In this document: piece by piece, positions 23,426-26,919 of the stretch
Layout: each line of letters starts with the position of its first letter
How positions within the stretch are numbered: position 1 is the stretch's first letter
Assembly (NCBI GenBank): GCA_023666975.1
Contig: JAMPAW010000035.1
Location: forward strand, 1 to 26,919
Direction: 5' to 3'
DNA from: Clostridium sp.
Lineage (GTDB): Bacteria > Bacillota_A > Clostridia > Lachnospirales > Lachnospiraceae
Length of the DNA: 26,919 nt
Made by a program: the position numbers and the translations under genes
Notes under the pieces: model-generated
Databases searched by the model: none
What the model saw: the letters and a program-made list of their open reading frames with translations, nothing else
Told to the model about the DNA's origin: nothing

Positions 23426-24388
23426 ATGTCATTTGGAGAAAGGCTGCGGGGTTTATTGTATTTTATCTTCTGTATTATGCTGACCGGCGGGATTATCATG
23501 CTTGGAGGGGTATTTGGCGTTTTGTCAGAAGATGAGGTGATTCCTGCGGTTTTAACCGTCCTGTGTTTTCTCCTTTCCGGCAGATATATGCATTTACTGC
23601 GGAAAAGGGGAGTTTCTCCGTATTCCGGCAGCAACCGCCGACGGATTCGGAAATGGAAGGTAATGCGCACGGTTTGCCTGTGCATTGCTGCCGTAAGCGG
23701 TATGGTATTATATTGTCAGTGGCATAATCTGTTTTCGGAGACTGCCTTTGTTTTTCGGTGGTACGACCGGCAGGAAATACCGGTGAGCCTGCAGGAATTT
23801 GCCACAAAGTATCCGGAAGCGGAGGAATTTGTAAAAAGCTATCCCGACAAAAAAGACAAAAAATATTCAATGGACGTGTCAAAAGAGGTTTCCGTGGGAG
23901 AAATTCCACTGTTCATTCAATGGGACGAGCGGTGGGGCTACAAAACCTATGGAAATGATTTTTTGGCAGTAACCGGATGCGGGCCAACCTGTATCTCGAT
24001 GCTGGTCTGCGGCATGCTTGGGGAAACGGATTGGAATCCTTACGAGGTAGCCGCATTTGCCGAGGAGCAGGGTTACTATGTGCCGGGTGCCGGAACGTCG
24101 TGGGAGCTGATGACGGCGGGAGCGCAAATGCTTGGGCTTTCCTCCGAACAGGGGAGTGTCGATGGGGATTTTATCACGGAGCATCTTGCCGCGGGGCATC
24201 CGCTGGTCTGTTCCATGCTGCCCGGAGATTTTACTTATACCGGACATTTTATTATTCTGTGTGGGATAGACCAGGACGGAAAGGTGATTGTGCGGGACCC
24301 CAACAGCAGAAAGAACAGCGGCAAGCATTGGGATATGGATATTTTGCTGCCGCAGATACGGGCGGTGTGGGTGTTTTATCCGAGATAG
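23426..24388 (+). CDS. Membrane-anchored C39-like cysteine peptidase
   Basis: A 320-residue protein with three hydrophobic segments in the first 110 residues (about 9-30, 35-53 and 77-95) and a C39-like papain-fold domain from about 160 to the end, probably outside the cell. Catalytic residues are in place: oxyanion Gln in PLFIQWDERWG (Q165), Cys in TGCGPTCISM (C185), His in TGHFIIL (H274), Asp in VRDPNSR (D291). ATG 23426 lies 18 bases after the anti-sigma stop, behind AAAGGGG. No ABC exporter is fused or adjacent, so it is not a bacteriocin-exporting C39 enzyme. Context suggests a target or an effector of the sigma factor, perhaps cleaving cell-wall peptides or an envelope protein. Confidence 0.87.
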   Translation: MSFGERLRGLLYFIFCIMLTGGIIMLGGVFGVLSEDEVIPAVLTVLCFLLSGRYMHLLRKRGVSPYSGSNRRRIRKWKVMRTVCLCIAAVSGMVLYCQWHNLFSETAFVFRWYDRQEIPVSLQEFATKYPEAEEFVKSYPDKKDKKYSMDVSKEVSVGEIPLFIQWDERWGYKTYGNDFLAVTGCGPTCISMLVCGMLGETDWNPYEVAAFAEEQGYYVPGAGTSWELMTAGAQMLGLSSEQGSVDGDFITEHLAAGHPLVCSMLPGDFTYTGHFIILCGIDQDGKVIVRDPNSRKNSGKHWDMDILLPQIRAVWVFYPR

Positions 24389-24586
24389 GATATCGTTCAA
24401 TCTTACGCTATCGATTTTCTGAATTGCTGTTGTAAAAAAGAGGATTTTTTTGGCGGTGCCAAGATTGCCATTGATGCGGAAGTGAAATTTTGTATAAAGA
24501 GAGCGAGAGAAACAGCGGAAAGAATGATTAAAGACGGTGAAATGCTGCCTGAAAAAATTAACAAAAACGGTTGTATATATAGTTGA
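24389..24586 (+). pseudogene. Unrecognised reading-frame remnant
   Basis: The 317 bases between the C39 gene and the HD gene hold no intact gene. From 24389 a frame of 65 codons stays open to TGA 24584-24586, in phase with the C39 stop codon, but has no plausible start or ribosome site. The peptide has a protein-like stretch, GAKIAIDAEVKFCIKRARET followed by AERMIKDGEMLPEK, that suggests an alpha-helical domain. It could be the broken end of a former gene or read-through coding. I do not recognise the family. Base composition turns AT-rich here. After 24611 the stretch holds only the promoter and ribosome site of the next gene. Confidence 0.4.
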
Positions 24587-24611
24587 CAAAGAAAAATAGA
24601 TTGTGTACAAT
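24583..24611 (+). promoter_or_regulatory. Near-consensus promoter of the HD-GYP gene
   Basis: A perfect TTGACA at 24583-24588, a 17-bp spacer and TACAAT at 24606-24611. It overlaps the stop codon of the upstream remnant. The leader to the ATG is about 88 nt. Confidence 0.85.
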
Positions 24612-24705
24612 TCAAATATAGATTTAGTACAATTTAATTTAGGACAATTGAAAAGAAACGGAAAAGGAATTGACTGAAATGTACATATTGGAGGGATAGC
24701 GGTTT

Positions 24706-25944
24706 ATGAAATTAGATTTGACGGATATGTTTTGTGCCTTGTCATTTGCATTAGACAAGGTAGAAATAGAACTATTGGGATTGGATACCGGTCATAGTAA
24801 GCGTGTGGCAAGTCTTGCATTGTTAATGGGAAAAGAGGCAGGGTTTGGAGGAGAAGAATTGAGAGATTTTGTAGGCTGTTGTATACTGCATGACAATGCT
24901 TTGACAGAGTTTATCCATGAGGAACTGTCAAATCGTTTCGAGCTGCAGGATTTAGCCATGCAGTTTTCGGACATAACCGTATCGGCGGGAGCAGAGATGA
25001 ATTGCCGCCATTGTGTGATTGGAGAGCAGAATATCCGCTTGCTGCCGTTTCGTACAGATGTAAAGGATATCATTCTTTACCACCACGAAAATGCAGATGG
25101 TTCTGGGGCATTGGGCAAAACAGCATCAGAAACCACATTGAAATCTCAGATTTTGCATTTGGCAGATGTTATTGATATGACAAGCCGGCTGAATGGAATG
25201 GCAATCACAGAGTTTGAGGAGCTTCGCAGATGGGTACAAAAGCAGTCGGGAGGTTTGTTTTCTGGTGATGCCGTGGAATTATTCCTTAGAGCTGTAAATT
25301 TTGACAGATTACTGGATATGCAGGAAAGAGATGCCCTAGCCTATTTCCAAGAGGAAATTGAAACAGCATTTTATGATTATTCTGACGAGGAAATTAGAAA
25401 TATTGCAGGACTGTTTGCCAAAATAGTGGATTATAAATCATCATTTACACAGGCACATTCAAGGGGAGTAGCAAAAAAAGCGGAAGTGATGGCACATTAT
25501 TATGGATTTGATGGAGAAAAAACAGTCCGTTACTATTTTGCAGGGGCAATGCATGATATCGGTAAGCTGGTGGTTTCTAATGACATTTTGGAAAAGCCGG
25601 GAAAGCTTAGCGATAATGAATTTACGGAAATGAAAAATCATGCTGCCGCTACCCATTACATATTGTGTCAAATAAAGGGGATTTCTGATATCGTGAAATG
25701 GGCTTCTAATCATCACGAAAAACTAAATGGAACTGGCTATTCGCAGGGATTGACAGAGCAGGATTTAAGTTTTGAGGAGCAGCTTATGACCTGTATCGAC
25801 ATATATCAGGCATTGACGGAGAAAAGACCATACAAGGATGGTATGTCTCATGAACAGACTATTTCCATTATGTCAGATATGGCAAATAATGGTGAGATTA
25901 GTCAAAAGATTGTGCAGGATATGAGTGTTGCAATGGCTGTTTAA
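24706..25944 (+). CDS. Tandem HD-domain / HD-GYP phosphohydrolase
   Basis: A 412-residue cytoplasmic protein with two HD-type domains. The first (about residues 20-190) has GHSKRVAS (H30), ILHDN (H62, D63) and YHHENADG (H126, H127). The second (about 235-405) is a fuller HD-GYP domain: AHSRGVAKK (H251), MHDIGKL (H283, D284) and NHHEKLNGTGYS, in which the GYP motif reads GYS (S346). HD-GYP enzymes commonly cleave cyclic di-GMP or related cyclic dinucleotides; the GYP change leaves the substrate open. No sensor or receiver domain is attached. ATG 24706 follows TTGGAGGG. It has its own strong promoter and AT-richer codon use than the genes upstream. Confidence 0.85.
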   Translation: MKLDLTDMFCALSFALDKVEIELLGLDTGHSKRVASLALLMGKEAGFGGEELRDFVGCCILHDNALTEFIHEELSNRFELQDLAMQFSDITVSAGAEMNCRHCVIGEQNIRLLPFRTDVKDIILYHHENADGSGALGKTASETTLKSQILHLADVIDMTSRLNGMAITEFEELRRWVQKQSGGLFSGDAVELFLRAVNFDRLLDMQERDALAYFQEEIETAFYDYSDEEIRNIAGLFAKIVDYKSSFTQAHSRGVAKKAEVMAHYYGFDGEKTVRYYFAGAMHDIGKLVVSNDILEKPGKLSDNEFTEMKNHAAATHYILCQIKGISDIVKWASNHHEKLNGTGYSQGLTEQDLSFEEQLMTCIDIYQALTEKRPYKDGMSHEQTISIMSDMANNGEISQKIVQDMSVAMAV

Positions 25945-26022
25945 GAGTTAGAGCAATTTATGATAATGAATTATAGCAGTTATTATTTTCCCTTCAAAAA
26001 ATGGGAAAGCCAAAAAATTTAA

Positions 26023-26051
26023 TTGTATGATAACATGAAATTGTGTATACT
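26023..26051 (+). promoter_or_regulatory. Promoter of the CatA-like gene
   Basis: TTGTAT at 26023-26028, a 17-bp spacer and TATACT at 26046-26051, giving a short leader before the ATG at 26087. Confidence 0.65.
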
Positions 26052-26086
26052 TACATCAACAAAAGCCAATTTGTTGGGGGTGAACA

Positions 26087-26728
26087 ATGGTACAGGAAGT
26101 GAATCCAAAAGAAACAAAAAGAGCCGCTGCCTATGAATTATGGATGAAAGCACCAAATCCTATGGTGACATTTTTCAAAACAGTAGATGTGACAAAGCTA
26201 ATAAAGTTACACAAAAAGAGACATCTGAAATTCAATATGTTACTGGATTATTGTATTGGAAAAGCTGCATTGTCAGTAGAGGAATTTTACATTCTTCCAG
26301 TCGGTGATAAGTTATTTCAATATGATTCAATAGCTGTAAATACGATTGTAAAGAACAAAGAGGGTGAAGTTAATTCTTGTGATATTCTGTTTCATGCAGA
26401 TTTGAATGAATTTAATGAAGAATATTTGAAATACACTTCATGGGTTGCAGATAAATGTCGGGATAGAGATTTATCGGATAACAACATGGTAATCGGAACA
26501 TCATCCATTATTGATACAGAAATTGATGGTGCTGTTGGAATGAACAGCGGCATATTCAACAATCCTTTTATCATTTGGGGAAAATATAAGAAGAAACTGT
26601 TTAGGTACTATCTGACGATTTCTTTTCAGTTTCATCATACACAGATGGACGGTGCTCATGCAGGAAAATTCTTAGCAAATTTACAAAAAGAAATAAACAG
26701 TTTGCAAATGAATAAAATAACTTGTTAA
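26087..26728 (+). CDS. CatA-like chloramphenicol O-acetyltransferase family protein
   Basis: A 213-residue acetyltransferase of the chloramphenicol acetyltransferase fold, which transfers acetyl from acetyl-CoA to a hydroxyl group. The catalytic motif HHTQMDGAHAGKF carries the His (H184) and the structural Asp (D188), matching HHxxxDG of CatA. Length fits the family. The N-terminal half is more divergent from classical CatA enzymes than the C-terminal half, so activity on chloramphenicol is uncertain; many related genes in Clostridia have no known substrate. ATG 26087 follows GGGGGTG. It is AT-rich relative to the rest of the window and is followed by a NUDIX gene. Confidence 0.85.
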   Translation: MVQEVNPKETKRAAAYELWMKAPNPMVTFFKTVDVTKLIKLHKKRHLKFNMLLDYCIGKAALSVEEFYILPVGDKLFQYDSIAVNTIVKNKEGEVNSCDILFHADLNEFNEEYLKYTSWVADKCRDRDLSDNNMVIGTSSIIDTEIDGAVGMNSGIFNNPFIIWGKYKKKLFRYYLTISFQFHHTQMDGAHAGKFLANLQKEINSLQMNKITC

Positions 26729-26788
26729 AAATATTCTGATAGTGACAGACCGGAACGAATTGTGAAACCGAATGGAGAAATAACGGAA

Positions 26789-26919
26789 ATGACAGAGGTC
26801 AAATTTTATGAGAGCATAGAGGATGAACTGCTTAGGTTTGCTGTGATTATATCCAAAACACAAAATAAATACGTCTTCTGCAAACATAAGGACAGGGATA
26901 CATGGAAAATCCCCGGAGG
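26789..26919 (+). CDS. NUDIX hydrolase, N-terminal part (cut by window end)
   Basis: The window stops inside this gene. The 43 complete codons read MTEVKFYESIEDELLRFAVI and continue to YVFCKHKDRDTWKIPGG, the strand that leads into the NUDIX box in small NUDIX hydrolases, which cleave nucleoside diphosphate derivatives. The NUDIX box itself lies beyond the edge. ATG 26789 is the chosen start, with GGAG about 11 bases upstream; the frame is open back to the CatA-like stop at 26728, so an upstream GTG start is possible. Confidence 0.7.
   Translation, partial: MTEVKFYESIEDELLRFAVIISKTQNKYVFCKHKDRDTWKIPG

Noticed and set aside
23879..24610. 243-codon open frame on the - strand
   Set aside because: Mostly antisense to the C39-like peptidase; no recognisable motif or start signal.
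25985..26007. TTTCCC/GGGAAA hairpin after the HD-GYP gene
   Set aside because: Six-base stem with a ten-base loop and no T tract; probably chance.

Overview
The window looks like chromosome of a low-to-mid GC Gram-positive anaerobe, most probably a Lachnospiraceae-type Clostridium relative. Evidence: strong AGGAGG-type ribosome sites, TTGACA/TATAAT promoters, the murB-rapZ-whiA-HPr block typical of Firmicutes, a TTG start behind a strong ribosome site, and the radical-SAM maturases HydE and HydG, which imply an [FeFe]-hydrogenase and fermentative life. No hydrogenase structural gene is present, and no CRISPR array, complete IS element, rRNA or prophage was seen.

Layout. (1) 90-4223, + strand: glucokinase with its own terminator, then murB, rapZ, whiA and a small HPr-like protein in a tight run covering cell-wall precursor synthesis and carbon/envelope regulation. 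The HPr-like protein has Glu at position 15 but keeps Ser46, which, with its place after whiA, makes it Crh-like. (2) 4375-5139: an orphan protein whose second half resembles the FliD C-terminal domain. (3) 5340-11212: a MoxR ATPase, DUF58 protein, membrane transglutaminase and membrane-anchored GH3 enzyme, read as one envelope operon from a near-consensus promoter. It ends in a structured palindromic element and a terminator shared with a convergent tRNA-Gln(CTG). (4) 11523-17389: acyl-ACP thioesterase, CvfB-type S1 protein, RidA, CPBP membrane protease, and a NatA-like ATPase with a NatB-like permease that carries its own C-terminal CPBP protease. (5) 17400-22121, mostly - strand: a 16-bp inverted-repeat element and bidirectional terminator, then hydG, hydE, an AGPAT/PlsC acyltransferase and a diaminopimelate-decarboxylase-like gene, transcribed in the reverse of that order. 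(6) 22252-24388, + strand: ECF sigma factor, zinc-finger anti-sigma factor and membrane-anchored C39-like peptidase, a compact envelope-stress cassette. (7) 24389-26919: visibly AT-richer accessory DNA with an unrecognised reading-frame remnant, a tandem HD/HD-GYP protein, a CatA-like acetyltransferase and the start of a NUDIX hydrolase cut by the window edge.

Envelope biology dominates: MurB, the MoxR/DUF58/transglutaminase/GH3 operon, three CPBP domains, the ECF cassette, PlsC and the thioesterase all act on wall, membrane or lipids. The points most worth checking are the Glu15 Crh-like protein, the orphan FliD-like protein, the sigma/anti-sigma/C39 cassette, and the two palindromic intergenic elements at 11187-11271 and 17400-17464. 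All assignments come from reading motifs by eye; no database search was run.
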